In this document: positions 49,364 through 59,909 of the stretch, piece by piece
Numbering within the stretch: position 1 is the stretch's first letter
Layout of the letters: each line of letters opens with the position of its first letter
Assembly: GCF_003604195.1 (NCBI RefSeq)
Contig: NZ_QXGR01000006.1
Span: 248,001 to 312,000, forward strand
Direction: 5' to 3'
Source: Simplicispira lacusdiani
GTDB taxonomy: Bacteria; Pseudomonadota; Gammaproteobacteria; Burkholderiales; Burkholderiaceae_C
Length of the DNA stretch: 64,000 nucleotides
Translations under genes and position numbers: made by a program
The notes under the pieces: model-generated
What the model saw: the letters and a program-made list of their open reading frames with translations, nothing else
Told to the model about the DNA's origin: nothing
Databases searched by the model: none

Positions 49364-50977
49364 ATGACCACCGCCAACCCCACCGCAGGGCCGGCCCCAG
49401 CCTCCCCTCCCGCCAGCGCGCCCCCGCAGGCCGCCGCGCACGCGCCGCTGCGCGGAGCGGCGCTGCTGCTGGGCACGGTGTCGCTGTCGCTGGCCACGTT
49501 CATGAACGTGCTGGACTCGTCCATCGCCAATGTCTCCATTCCCGCCATCGCGGGCGACCTGGGCGTGAGCCCGGCCCAGGGCACCTGGGTTATCACCAGC
49601 TTTGGCGTGGCCAACGCGATTTCGGTGCCGCTCACGGGCTGGCTCACGCAGCGCTTCGGCGCGGTGCGGCTGTTCACCATGAGCGTGCTGCTGTTCGTGC
49701 TGACCTCCTGGCTGTGCGGCTTTGCCTCGTCGCTCGAAGCGCTGGTGTTCTTCCGCGTGCTGCAGGGCCTGGTGGCCGGGCCGATGATTCCGCTGTCGCA
49801 AACGCTGCTGCTGGCCAGCTACCCGCGCGCGCTGGCGGGCACCGCGCTGGCCTTGTGGGGCGTGACCACGCTGGTGGCGCCCGTGGTGGGGCCGCTGCTG
49901 GGCGGCTGGATCACCGAAAACATCTCCTGGCCCTGGATCTTCTACATCAACGTGCCGGTGGGCCTGCTGGCGGCGCTGCTCACCTGGGGCATCTACCGCG
50001 ACCGCGAGACGCCCATCCGCAAGCTGCCCATCGACACGGTGGGCCTGTCGCTGCTGGTGCTGTGGGTGGGCGCGCTGCAGCTCATGCTCGACAAGGGCAA
50101 GGAGCTGGATTGGTTCGCCTCGAACGAGATCATTCTGCTGGCCGTGGTGGCCGTGGTGGCGTTCGCGGTGTTCCTGGTGTGGGAGCTGACGGACAAGCAC
50201 CCGGTGGTGGACCTGCGCCTGTTCGCGCGGCGCAACTTTGCGTTTGGCGCACTGGCGCTGTCGGTGGCCTACGCGCTGTTCTTCGGCAACGTGGTGCTGC
50301 TGCCGCTGTGGCTGCAGCAGTGGATGGGCTACACGGCCACCTCGGCCGGCATGGCGCTGGCGCCGGTGGGCATTTTTGCCATCCTGCTCACGCCGCTGGT
50401 GGGCAAGAAGGTGGGCCAGTGGGACCCGCGCCGCATGGCCACGGGCGCGTTCGTGGTGTTCAGCACGGTGCTGTGGATGCGCTCGCACTTCACGGTGCAG
50501 ACGGACTTCATCCACATCCTCATCCCCACGCTGCTGCAGGGCGCGGCCATGGCGTTCTTCTTCATTCCGCTGACCACGCTGACGCTGGCGGGCATTGCCC
50601 CCGACCGCATTCCGGCTGCGGCGGGCCTGAGCAATTTCGTGCGCATCACGGCCGGAGCCATGGGCACGTCTATTGCCACCACGCTGTGGGACAGCCGCGC
50701 CGCCATGCACCACGCCCACCTCACCGAAGGGCTGGTGCAGGGCCAAGGCGTGTTCGCCGTCACACTGAACCAGCTCACGGCCTCGGGGCTGTCGCAGGCG
50801 CAGGCGCTGGCGCAGGTCAACCGGCTCATCGACCAGCAGGCCTTCACGCGCGCGGCGAACGACATCTTCCTGGGCTCTGCGGTCTTGTTCCTGCTGCTGA
50901 TCGGGCTGATCTGGCTCACGCGCCGCCCGGCCCCGGTGGTGGGCGCGGGCGCGGCGGATGCCGGTGGAGCACACTGA
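49364..50977 (+). CDS. emrB: EmrB/QacA-type (DHA2) drug efflux transporter
   Basis: 537-residue major facilitator with 14 predicted membrane helices, DHA2 family. Motifs include LDSSIANVSIPAI (helix 1, D-x-T/S-I-V/A-N-V-A-type), the loop 2-3 motif GWLTQRFGAVRLF, and motif C in helix 5 (GPLLGGWITENISW). It exports hydrophobic or amphipathic compounds by proton antiport. The ATG follows the emrA stop by 2 bp. A ~120-bp GC-rich repeat follows its stop codon and probably ends the operon. Confidence 0.9.
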   Translation: MTTANPTAGPAPASPPASAPPQAAAHAPLRGAALLLGTVSLSLATFMNVLDSSIANVSIPAIAGDLGVSPAQGTWVITSFGVANAISVPLTGWLTQRFGAVRLFTMSVLLFVLTSWLCGFASSLEALVFFRVLQGLVAGPMIPLSQTLLLASYPRALAGTALALWGVTTLVAPVVGPLLGGWITENISWPWIFYINVPVGLLAALLTWGIYRDRETPIRKLPIDTVGLSLLVLWVGALQLMLDKGKELDWFASNEIILLAVVAVVAFAVFLVWELTDKHPVVDLRLFARRNFAFGALALSVAYALFFGNVVLLPLWLQQWMGYTATSAGMALAPVGIFAILLTPLVGKKVGQWDPRRMATGAFVVFSTVLWMRSHFTVQTDFIHILIPTLLQGAAMAFFFIPLTTLTLAGIAPDRIPAAAGLSNFVRITAGAMGTSIATTLWDSRAAMHHAHLTEGLVQGQGVFAVTLNQLTASGLSQAQALAQVNRLIDQQAFTRAANDIFLGSAVLFLLLIGLIWLTRRPAPVVGAGAADAGGAH

Positions 50978-50982
50978 GCAAG

Positions 50983-51106
50983 GACACCACCGTGTGCGGC
51001 TTCGCCGCTTCCCCCTTCTCTCGCCTCGCCGCGCGATGCGGGAGGGGGGACGCCACCAGCGCGGCGCGGCGGCCCTTGCGCGGTGGCTACTGGCCTGGGC
51101 AGCGCC
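50983..51106 (+). repeat. ~120-bp 3'-end repeat after the efflux transporter gene
   Basis: Starts 5 bp past the stop: GCGGCTTCGCCGCTTCCCCC, a GC stem, then GGACGCCACCAGCGCGGCGC, GGCCCTTGCGCGGTGG and CTGGCCTGGG. Same element and same relative orientation as after smc and mmsA. Confidence 0.85.
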
Positions 51107-51139
51107 TACCCATGCGCCGTGCCGATGTGCAATGCGAGA

Positions 51140-54100
51140 TCAGGCGCGCTCGCGAACGAGCTGGACGAAGGCGTCGCCGGGCACCGGCCGGCTCATCAAG
51201 TAGCCCTGCCAGGCGTGGCAGTGGTGGCGCTCCAGGAACTGGCGCTGCGCGTCGGTCTCCACGCCCTCGGCGATAACATGCAGGCCCAGCCCCGCGCCGA
51301 GCGCCAGGATGGTGCGCACGATGGAGGCGTCGTTGGGGTCCACCAGCACGTCGCGCACGAAGCTCTGGTCGATCTTGAGCTGGTCCAGCGGCAGGCGCTT
51401 GAGGTAGGCCAGCGACGAGTAGCCGGTGCCGAAGTCGTCGAGCGAGAAGCCCACACCGTAGGACTGTAGTTCGGTCATGCGCGCCACCGAGATGTCGATG
51501 TCCTGGAGCAGCAGGGTTTCCGTCAGCTCCAGCTTGAGGCGCCGCGCCGACGCGCCCGTGGTGGCCAGCGTGCCCAGCACCTGCTGCACGAAACCGTCCT
51601 GCAGGAACTGGCGCGGGCTCACGTTCACGGCCAGGGTCAGCTCGGCCAGCACCGGGTCGGTGGCCCATTGCGCCAGCGTGGCGCAGGCCTGCTCCAGCAT
51701 CCACTGGCCCAGCGGCAGGATCAGGCCGCATTCCTCGGCCACGGGGATGAAGCTCCCGGGCGAGACGTAGCCGTCGCGCGGGTGGCGCCAGCGCACCAGC
51801 GCCTCGGCGCCGGTGATGCGGCCGTGGTCGATCTGGGGCTGGAAGAACACCTCGAACTGGCGCTGCTCCAGGCCCACGCGCATGTCCTCCTCCAGCGCGG
51901 CGCGGGCCGTGGCCACGGCCTGCATGCGCGGGTCGAAGAACTGCAGGGTGTTGCGCCCTGCAGCCTTGGCCTGGTACATGGCCAGCTCGCTGCGCTTGAA
52001 GAGTTCGTCCACCGTGTCCTGCCCGCCGCCGCAGAACACCGTGATGCCGACGCTCATGGTGCTGTGGTGCGCCTCGCCCTCGATCAGGTAGGACTCGCGC
52101 AGCGCCGCCAGGATCTTCTGGCCCGCCTCCTCGCCCTGCGCGGCGGCCTCCTCGGGGGTGTCGCCCAGGTCTTCCAGCAGCACCGCGAACTCGTCGCCGC
52201 CCGGGCGGGCCACGGTGTCGTCGGCATGCACGCAGGCCACCAGGCGCGCCGCCACCTGCTGCAGCAGGGCGTCGCCCTTCTCGTGGCCGCGCGTGTCGTT
52301 CAGGGCCTTGAAGTTGTCCAGGTCCAGCACCAGCAGCGCCCCGCAGCGCCCGTGGCGGGCGCTCGTGGCCAGGGCCTGCTGCATCCGGTCGGTCAGCAGG
52401 CGCCGGTTGGGCAGGTGCGTGAGCATGTCGTAGAAGGCCAGGGTGTTGATCTTCTCCTCGGCGGCCTTGCGCTGGGTGAGGTCGATCAGCGTGACCAGCA
52501 GGTCCTCGCCCACCAGGGCCCCGGTGATGTCCACGCTGCGGTCCTGCCCGTTCTTGCAGTGGATGGTGTATTCGCCAGGCGGTATCGGCACGCCCTCGGC
52601 CTGCGCCTTGTGGCGCGCGGCCTGCCAGCGCTCGCGTGAGCGGCGCCGGTACTCGGGGTCGGGGTAGGCGGCCTCCCACCACTCGGCCGAGGTGGGCACC
52701 TCCTCCTCGGTGTAGCCGGTGAGCTGCAGGAAGTATTCGTTGCGGTGCGTCATGCGCCCGTCGGGCCGCACCAGGAACACGCCCACCGGCAGGCGCTGCA
52801 GCATGTCGCGCAGCCGCATCTCGCTGCCGCGCACCTCGTCCTGCATGTGCTTGCGCTCGGTGATGTCCTGCAGCACGACGATGTGGTGGTCGTGGCGCGA
52901 GCCGTCCATGTGCATGGCGGAAACCGTGCGCTCCAGCCAGACGGTATGGCCGTCCGGGCGCAGGCTGCGCATTTCCAGGGTGAATTCACCCCGGCCGTTC
53001 TCGCGGAAACGCTCCATCTGCGCGTCGTCCCCGGCGGCGTCGCGCGCATCGCGCCAGTCGGCCAGGCGGCTGCCGCGCAGGGTTTCGACGGGGCGGCCAA
53101 GGCAGTCGCAGAACTTCTGGTTGACGTCCACTAACCGGCCCGAGGCCGTTTCCACCAGCGCCACGCCCACGGCGGCCTGGTTGAACAGGGTGTGGAAGCG
53201 GTTCTCGCTCTCGGCGCGCGCGGCGTCGGAGGCGTTCACCCGCTGCAGGGCCTGCGCGCGCTGCAGCGCCAGCAGCGCCACCACGGCGCCCAGCAGCAGC
53301 GCCGCCAGGCCCGATACCAGCGCGGACACCAGGTGCAGGCGCCGTTCGGCCGCCGACAGGAAGGACGCGGCCGGCTGGAAGCCCAGGTGCCAGCGCCGGT
53401 CGTGCACCTTCAGCAAGCGCACCGAGGCGGCGGCGCCGTCGCCGTCGCTGAATGCATCGCTGCGGAACAGCGGGCGCGGCTTTTCGTCGGCGGCGCCCGG
53501 GCGCGTGGTGCCCAGGTCGGTCAGCGACACCGCCAGTCCGTCCATGCGCCCCTCGTGGGCGATGGCCTGCACGATGTCTTGGATGCGCGCCGTGGCGGCC
53601 ACGGCCCCGATGAAGCGGCGCTGGCCCTCCCCCGAGCCCTGCACGAACACCGGTACGCGGATGACGAAGCCGAGCCGGTGCTCTTTTTCCTGCAACAGCT
53701 CGAACGGCGCCGAGGCCACCACCTTGCCGCTGTCGCGGCTGTAGTGCATGGCGGCCAGGTTGGCGGGCTGGGAGCTGATGTCCAGCCCCATGACGCGCTC
53801 GTTGCCCTCGCGGGGCCAGAGGTAGTCGGCCACGAAATACTCGGGCCGCTCGCCCGGCGGGTGGATGGCAAAGCCGGGGTGGCCCTGCGGGTGGAACGAG
53901 GTGTCGGCGCGCACGCTGGCCTCGAAGCGCTCGCGCTCGGCCGCCGTCACGAGACGGGTGAAGGACAGGTTCTTGAGCCCGGGGTAGCGCGAGGGCACGT
54001 CCAGCTCGCGCACGGCCTCGTCGAACGCGGCGCGGCCCGTGGCCGGGTTGGTGACGAACAGGCCGCGCAGGCCATAGACGATCTCGGTGTAGGCGGCGAT

Positions 54101-54352
54101 GCGCTGGCCCAGCGCGTCGGCGAATTCGCTCGCCTTCTGCTCGAAGCGCGCCTGCTCGGTGGCCGCCAGCGAGGCACGCTGTATCTGGTAGAGCCAGGCA
54201 CTGGCGAGCAAACCCGCCAACGCTACCGCCAGACCTGCGAACCAGGGCCACAACAGGAGCTTGCGCGCGGACTCAGACACGTTCAGACAGACTCGGCGGG
54301 ACAGGGGTGCGCCACGCACCCGTGGAAAAAGCCCTGAGCATAACGTGCCCAT
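51140..54352 (-). CDS. CHASE-PAS-PAS-GGDEF-EAL cyclic-di-GMP signalling protein
   Basis: 1070-residue membrane protein. Membrane helix 1 (~33-56, LLLWPWFAGLAVALAGLLAS) is followed by a periplasmic CHASE domain (GLRGLFVTNP..FHPQGHPGFAIHPPG), helix 2 (~330-355), and two PAS domains (NRFHTLFNQAAVGVALVE; MRLRDMLQRLPVGVFLV). GGDEF is intact at 718-722 (ARPGGDEFAVL) and EAL at 850-852 (EALVRW, with DDFGTGYSSLAYLKRLPLDQ). Both catalytic signatures are present, so it may make or degrade c-di-GMP depending on the CHASE/PAS signals. ATG 54352 is the best start, although a GTG at 54280 cannot be excluded. Confidence 0.9.
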   Translation of the reverse strand: MGTLCSGLFPRVRGAPLSRRVCLNVSESARKLLLWPWFAGLAVALAGLLASAWLYQIQRASLAATEQARFEQKASEFADALGQRIAAYTEIVYGLRGLFVTNPATGRAAFDEAVRELDVPSRYPGLKNLSFTRLVTAAERERFEASVRADTSFHPQGHPGFAIHPPGERPEYFVADYLWPREGNERVMGLDISSQPANLAAMHYSRDSGKVVASAPFELLQEKEHRLGFVIRVPVFVQGSGEGQRRFIGAVAATARIQDIVQAIAHEGRMDGLAVSLTDLGTTRPGAADEKPRPLFRSDAFSDGDGAAASVRLLKVHDRRWHLGFQPAASFLSAAERRLHLVSALVSGLAALLLGAVVALLALQRAQALQRVNASDAARAESENRFHTLFNQAAVGVALVETASGRLVDVNQKFCDCLGRPVETLRGSRLADWRDARDAAGDDAQMERFRENGRGEFTLEMRSLRPDGHTVWLERTVSAMHMDGSRHDHHIVVLQDITERKHMQDEVRGSEMRLRDMLQRLPVGVFLVRPDGRMTHRNEYFLQLTGYTEEEVPTSAEWWEAAYPDPEYRRRSRERWQAARHKAQAEGVPIPPGEYTIHCKNGQDRSVDITGALVGEDLLVTLIDLTQRKAAEEKINTLAFYDMLTHLPNRRLLTDRMQQALATSARHGRCGALLVLDLDNFKALNDTRGHEKGDALLQQVAARLVACVHADDTVARPGGDEFAVLLEDLGDTPEEAAAQGEEAGQKILAALRESYLIEGEAHHSTMSVGITVFCGGGQDTVDELFKRSELAMYQAKAAGRNTLQFFDPRMQAVATARAALEEDMRVGLEQRQFEVFFQPQIDHGRITGAEALVRWRHPRDGYVSPGSFIPVAEECGLILPLGQWMLEQACATLAQWATDPVLAELTLAVNVSPRQFLQDGFVQQVLGTLATTGASARRLKLELTETLLLQDIDISVARMTELQSYGVGFSLDDFGTGYSSLAYLKRLPLDQLKIDQSFVRDVLVDPNDASIVRTILALGAGLGLHVIAEGVETDAQRQFLERHHCHAWQGYLMSRPVPGDAFVQLVRERA

Positions 54353-54387
54353 TGCCCATTTGTGACAAATTGCGTATTTCCACCGCT

Positions 54388-55308
54388 TTATCCTGCCTGG
54401 CCTTGCGCTGCATCGTCTCGCAGCGACAACAGCAGGGGCTGCTGTTGCTGCACCGTCTCGCGCACCAGCGCCCAGGTGGCCTGCATGCGCGCCAGGTGCC
54501 GGGCCTCTTCGGGCATTGACATCCAGAAGGTGCGCGTGAACCGCGCCACGCCGGGCAGCACGCGCACCAGATGCGGGTCGCGGTCGGCGATGAAGGCCGG
54601 CAGCACGGCCAGGCCGGCGCCCGAGCGGGTGGCCTCGTACTGCGCCAGGATGCTGGTGCTGCGCAGCGCGTAGCGCTCGGGCCGGTGCAGCTCGCCAAGG
54701 ATCTGCAGCTCCTTGCTGAACAGCAGGTCGTCGATATAGCTGATGAAGGTGTGGCCGCGCAGGTCCTCGCGCGCCGCGATCGGCCCGTGGGCCCCCAGGT
54801 AGTCGCGCGAGGCATAGAGCTGCAGCACGTAGTCGGTCAGCCGCGTGGCCACCACGGAGCCGCGCGCCGGGCGCTCCAGCGAGACCACGATGTCGGCCTC
54901 GCGCCGCGAGAGGTGCACCAGCCGGGGCAGCGCCAGCAGGTCGACCACCAGCCCCGGGTGCGCGCCAGCGAAGCGCGCCAGGTGCGGCGCCAGCACCGTG
55001 GTACCAAAGCCCTCGGGCGTGCCCACGCGCACCACGCCCGTCAGCCCCCCGGGCGTGCCCGGCGCCACGCTGCGCACGGCCAGGAAGGCGCTTTCCATGG
55101 CCTCCACCTGCGGCAGCAACTGGCGCCCGGCCTCGGTCAGGCGGTGGCCGCCGGCCTCGCGGGCGAACAGGGCCACGTCCATCTGCTTCTCCAGCGCCTG
55201 GATGCGCCTCGCCACCGTGGTGTGGTCCACCTCCAAATGGCGCGCCGCGCCCACCAACGTGCCGGCGCGGGCCAGTTCGAGGAAGTAGCGCAGGTTGTCC
55301 CAATCCAT
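54388..55308 (-). CDS. LysR family transcriptional regulator
   Basis: 306-residue LTTR. The N-terminal winged helix reads MDWDNLRYFLELARAGTLVG..DHTTVARRIQALEKQMD, and the effector domain starts near residue 90. It is divergent from mmsA with a TGCAAATTTGCA palindrome between, so it probably controls the valine-catabolism operon (inference). GGAG before ATG 55308 and the family N-terminus set the start. Confidence 0.88.
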   Translation of the reverse strand: MDWDNLRYFLELARAGTLVGAARHLEVDHTTVARRIQALEKQMDVALFAREAGGHRLTEAGRQLLPQVEAMESAFLAVRSVAPGTPGGLTGVVRVGTPEGFGTTVLAPHLARFAGAHPGLVVDLLALPRLVHLSRREADIVVSLERPARGSVVATRLTDYVLQLYASRDYLGAHGPIAAREDLRGHTFISYIDDLLFSKELQILGELHRPERYALRSTSILAQYEATRSGAGLAVLPAFIADRDPHLVRVLPGVARFTRTFWMSMPEEARHLARMQATWALVRETVQQQQPLLLSLRDDAAQGQAG

Positions 55309-55331
55309 GGCGGTCTCCGGAGGGAAGGATG

Positions 55332-55343
55332 TGCAAATTTGCA
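55332..55343. promoter_or_regulatory. Palindromic operator candidate between lysR and mmsA
   Basis: TGCAAATTTGCA is a perfect 12-bp palindrome of the T-N11-A LysR type, 23 bp upstream of the lysR start in the divergent region. Confidence 0.55.
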
Positions 55344-55447
55344 AACCTCAGGTGCGTTATTGTCTCTTGTCTTGATAATTTCGCACAGCTACCATGCGTG
55401 CCAGTCGGCATTGTTGCCGCCCCCGTTCTACTTCAGGAGACAGTTCC

Positions 55448-56965
<1,518 letters not shown>

Positions 56966-57088
56966 CACCTCCCTGAGGCGCTGCGCGCCTTCCCTCCTCT
57001 CTCGCATCGCTGCGCGCTGCGGGAGGAGGGACGCCACCAGCGCGGCGGGGCGGCCCTTGCGCGGTGGCCGCTGGCCTGGGGCCGCGCC
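56966..57088 (+). repeat. ~120-bp 3'-end repeat after mmsA
   Basis: Starts directly after the stop: CCTGAGGCGCTGCGCGCCTT, a hairpin CGCATCGCTGCGCGCTGCGG, then GGACGCCACCAGCGCGGCGG, GGCCCTTGCGCGGTGG and CTGGCCTGGGGCCGCGCC. Third copy, again in the orientation of the preceding gene. Confidence 0.85.
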
Positions 57089-57127
57089 ACCCTCCACGCC
57101 TCGCGCCTTCTTGGCCTTGAAAGAATT

Positions 57128-57188
57128 TGAGCAAAATCAGGCTCCAGCGCTTGCCAGGCAAGCGCCATCAGCTATAAAAACAAAAGCA
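57128..57188 (+). repeat. 60-bp dispersed repeat copy (near consensus)
   Basis: TTGAGCAAAATCAGGCTCCAGCGCTTGCCAGGCAAGCGCCATCAGCTATAAAAACAAAAGCA. It has a perfect AGCGCTTGCC-A-GGCAAGCGC core and is the best reference copy in the window. It lies 22 bp before the acyl-CoA dehydrogenase gene. Confidence 0.92.
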
Positions 57189-57210
57189 CACCCGACCCGG
57201 AGACCAGCCC

Positions 57211-58377
57211 ATGGACTTTGAACTGACCGAAGACCAGCGCGCCTTTGCCGACACCGCGCGCCAATTCGCCCTGGCCGAGCTGGCCCCGCATGCCGCGCAC
57301 TGGGATGCCGAAGGCATCTTCCCGAAAGACGCCATCACCAAGGCCGGTGAACTCGGTTTTTGCGGCCTCTATGCGCCCGAAGCCGCTGGCGGCCTGGCAC
57401 TGCCCCGGCTCGACGCCACGCTGGTGTTCGAGGAAATGGCCGCCGTGGACCCTTCCACCACCGCCTTCATCACCATCCACAACATGGCGACCTGGATGCT
57501 CGGTACCTGGGCCCAGCCCGAGGTGCGCGACCACTGGGGCCCGCTGCTGACCAGCGGCCAGAAGCTGGCCAGCTACTGCCTGACCGAACCCGGCGCGGGT
57601 TCGGACGCCGCCTCGCTCAAGACGCGCGCCGAGCTGGTGGGCCACGAATACGTCATCAACGGCTCCAAGGCCTTCATCTCCGGCGCCGGCAGCACCGACG
57701 TGCTGGTGCTCATGGCCCGCACGGGCGATGCGAGTTCGGGCGCCGCCGGCATCAGCGCCTTTGCCGTGCCGGCCGACGCCCCGGGCATCCACTACGGCAA
57801 GAAGGAAGAAAAGATGGGCTGGAACAGCCAGCCCACGCGCCAGATCAGCTTCGACAACGTGCGCATTCCCGCCAACCACCTGCTGGGCCGCGAGGGCGAA
57901 GGCTTCAAGATCGCCATGAAGGGCCTGGACGGCGGGCGCATCAACATCGCCACCTGCTCGGTGGGCGCGGCCCAGGGCGCGCTCAAGCAGGCGCAGCAGT
58001 ACATGCACGACCGCAAGCAGTTCGGCAAGCCGATCGCCAGCTTCCAGGCGCTGCAGTTCAAGCTGGCCGACATGGCCACCGAACTCGTCGCCGCGCGCCA
58101 GATGGTGCGCCTGGCCGCCAGCAAGCTCGACGCCGGCGCGCCCGACGCCAGCACCTACTGCGCCATGGCCAAGCGCTTCGCCACCGACGCGGGCTTCAAC
58201 GTCTGCAACGAGGCGCTGCAACTGCATGGCGGCTACGGCTACATCCGCGAATACCCGCTGGAGCGCCTGATGCGCGACGCGCGCGTGCACCAGATCCTGG
58301 AAGGCACGAACGAAATCATGCGCGTCATCATCGCCCGGCGCATGCTCGACGGCGACGCGCCGGACGCGATTCGCTAG
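57211..58377 (+). CDS. Isobutyryl-CoA dehydrogenase-like acyl-CoA dehydrogenase
   Basis: 388-residue FAD-dependent acyl-CoA dehydrogenase. FAD/substrate motifs are visible (YCLTEPGAGSDAASLKTRAE, RQISFDNVRIP, LQLHGGYGYIREYPLERLMR). The likely catalytic base is the Glu of ILEGTNEIMR. Its position between mmsA and mmsB supports the isobutyryl-CoA to methacrylyl-CoA step of valine degradation. The hydratase and hydrolase for the steps between are not in the window. GGAGA lies before ATG 57211. Confidence 0.9.
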   Translation: MDFELTEDQRAFADTARQFALAELAPHAAHWDAEGIFPKDAITKAGELGFCGLYAPEAAGGLALPRLDATLVFEEMAAVDPSTTAFITIHNMATWMLGTWAQPEVRDHWGPLLTSGQKLASYCLTEPGAGSDAASLKTRAELVGHEYVINGSKAFISGAGSTDVLVLMARTGDASSGAAGISAFAVPADAPGIHYGKKEEKMGWNSQPTRQISFDNVRIPANHLLGREGEGFKIAMKGLDGGRINIATCSVGAAQGALKQAQQYMHDRKQFGKPIASFQALQFKLADMATELVAARQMVRLAASKLDAGAPDASTYCAMAKRFATDAGFNVCNEALQLHGGYGYIREYPLERLMRDARVHQILEGTNEIMRVIIARRMLDGDAPDAIR

Positions 58378-58378
58378 G

Positions 58379-58436
58379 TTTTTGATAGCTACTGGCGCTT
58401 TACCAACGGGCGCTAGAAGCGAATTCAATCCAAAAC
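58379..58436 (-). repeat. 60-bp dispersed repeat copy
   Basis: TTTTTGATAGCTACTGGCGCTTTACCAACGGGCGCTAGAAGCGAATTC, in inverse orientation. It starts directly after the acyl-CoA dehydrogenase stop; its hairpin could act as an intra-operon 3' end. Confidence 0.85.
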
Positions 58437-58446
58437 CCCACCCGCC

Positions 58447-58839
58447 ATGCCCGCCCGCCCCCTGGCCGACGAAACCCTGCACCTCATCGCCGCGGTGCGG
58501 GACGCGCTGGCCGAGCGCCTGGGCGTGGACGCCACGGTGGAGGAGCGCCCGCTCTTCGGCTGCCACGCCTTCATGGTGGACGGCAAGCTGTGCCTGGCCG
58601 TCAAGGGCGAAGACCTGCTGGTGCGCCTGCCACCGCTGGAGCACGCGGCCACGGCCGAAACGCCCGGCGTGCGCGAGCTAGACCCGCGCGGCGGCATGCC
58701 CGGCTACTTCTGGGTGGAGCCCACGGGCTACGCCACCCGGCCGCAGTGGCTGCACTGGGTGGAAACCGCCCTCGCCTACAACCCGCAGGCCAAGGCATCG
58801 CCCCGGCGCGCCAAGGCCCGCAAAGGCGCGGCGCCATGA
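58447..58839 (+). CDS. TfoX N-terminal-domain protein
   Basis: 130-residue protein of the TfoX/Sxy N-terminal-domain superfamily (VEERPLFGCHAFMVDGKLCL, then LVRLPPLEHA and MPGYFWVEPTGYA). It ends in a basic tail (RRAKARKGAAP). Short single-domain members of this group are widespread and mostly uncharacterised. It need not have a role in competence. It lies between the valine genes and is flanked on both sides by 60-bp repeats, suggesting later insertion into the operon. Confidence 0.8.
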   Translation: MPARPLADETLHLIAAVRDALAERLGVDATVEERPLFGCHAFMVDGKLCLAVKGEDLLVRLPPLEHAATAETPGVRELDPRGGMPGYFWVEPTGYATRPQWLHWVETALAYNPQAKASPRRAKARKGAAP

Positions 58840-58843
58840 AACT

Positions 58844-58904
58844 TCAAGCATTTTTGGCCTCTGGCGCCCATGCAACAAGCGCCAGCAGCTACTGAAACAA
58901 TAGC
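58844..58904 (+). repeat. 60-bp dispersed repeat copy
   Basis: TTCAAGCATTTTTGGCCTCTGGCGCCCATGCAACAAGCGCCAGCAGCTACTGAAACAATAGCAG. It begins 5 bp after the TfoX-type gene stop and ends 50 bp before mmsB. Confidence 0.87.
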
Positions 58905-58952
58905 AGCCCCCTCCCCTTTCCAACCCTTTCAAACCGACCAGGAGACAACACC

Positions 58953-59840
58953 ATGCAAATCGCATTCATCGGCCTCGGCAACATGGGCGGCCCCATGGCC
59001 ATCAACCTGCACAAGGCCGGCCACAGCGTCAAGGCCTTCGACCTGAGCCAGGATGCCCTCGCCAAGGTCAAGGCCGAAGGCCTGCAAGTCGCGGCCAGCG
59101 CACAAGACGCCGTGCAGGGCGCCGAAGCCGTCATCACCATGCTGCCCGCCAGCCAGCACGTGGAAGGCCTGTTCCTCGGCAACGGCAACCTGCTGGCCAG
59201 CATCGCCAAGGGCGCGCTGGTGATCGACAGCTCGACCATCGCCGCCGCCACCAGCCAGAAGGTCGCCAAGGCCGCCGAAGCTGCCGGCATCGACTTCATC
59301 GACGCGCCCGTTTCCGGCGGCACCGGCGGCGCCATCGCCGGCACGCTGACCTTCATGGTCGGCGGCAGCGACGCGCAACTGGAACGTGCCCGCCCCCTGC
59401 TGGAAAAAATGGGCGCCAACATCTTCCACGCCGGCAGCGTGGGCGCTGGCCAGACGGCCAAGATCTGCAACAACATGCTGCTGGGCATCCTGATGGTGGG
59501 CACCAGTGAAGCCATCGCCCTGGGCGTGGCCAACGGCCTGGACCCCAAGGTGCTGAGCGAGATCATGCGCCGCAGCTCGGGCGGCAACTGGGCGCTGGAG
59601 AAGTACAACCCCTTCCCCGGCGTGCACGAAAACGCCCCCGCCTCCAAGGGCTACGCTGGCGGCTTCGGCACCGACCTCATGCTCAAGGACCTGGGCCTGG
59701 CCCAGGAAAACGCCATGGCCACCAAGGCCAGCACCCCGCTGGGCGGCATGGCACGCGCCATCTACGCGGCGCACAGCATCGCCGGACATGGCGGCGAGGA
59801 CTTTTCCAGCGTGATCAAGATGCTGCAGAAGAAGGGCTGA
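58953..59840 (+). CDS. mmsB: 3-hydroxyisobutyrate dehydrogenase MmsB
   Basis: 295-residue beta-hydroxyacid dehydrogenase. The NAD(P) loop is GLGNMGGPM (7-15), the substrate loop DAPVSGGTGGA is at ~115-125, and the catalytic lysine is K170 (KICNNMLLG). It oxidises 3-hydroxyisobutyrate to methylmalonate semialdehyde, the substrate of MmsA in the same cluster. AGGAGA precedes ATG 58953. A strong terminator follows. Confidence 0.94.
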   Translation: MQIAFIGLGNMGGPMAINLHKAGHSVKAFDLSQDALAKVKAEGLQVAASAQDAVQGAEAVITMLPASQHVEGLFLGNGNLLASIAKGALVIDSSTIAAATSQKVAKAAEAAGIDFIDAPVSGGTGGAIAGTLTFMVGGSDAQLERARPLLEKMGANIFHAGSVGAGQTAKICNNMLLGILMVGTSEAIALGVANGLDPKVLSEIMRRSSGGNWALEKYNPFPGVHENAPASKGYAGGFGTDLMLKDLGLAQENAMATKASTPLGGMARAIYAAHSIAGHGGEDFSSVIKMLQKKG

Positions 59841-59866
59841 TCTGCGGCAGAGTTGCCATTCCATGT

Positions 59867-59896
59867 AAACGGGTGCCGTGGCACCCGTTTTCTTTT
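59867..59896 (+). terminator. Rho-independent terminator after mmsB
   Basis: AAACGGGTGC-CGTG-GCACCCGTTT, a perfect 10-bp stem followed by TCTTTT. It ends the valine cluster and lies between mmsB and the convergent TonB-C gene. Confidence 0.92.
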
Positions 59897-59909
59897 GGTG
59901 CGATAGATG

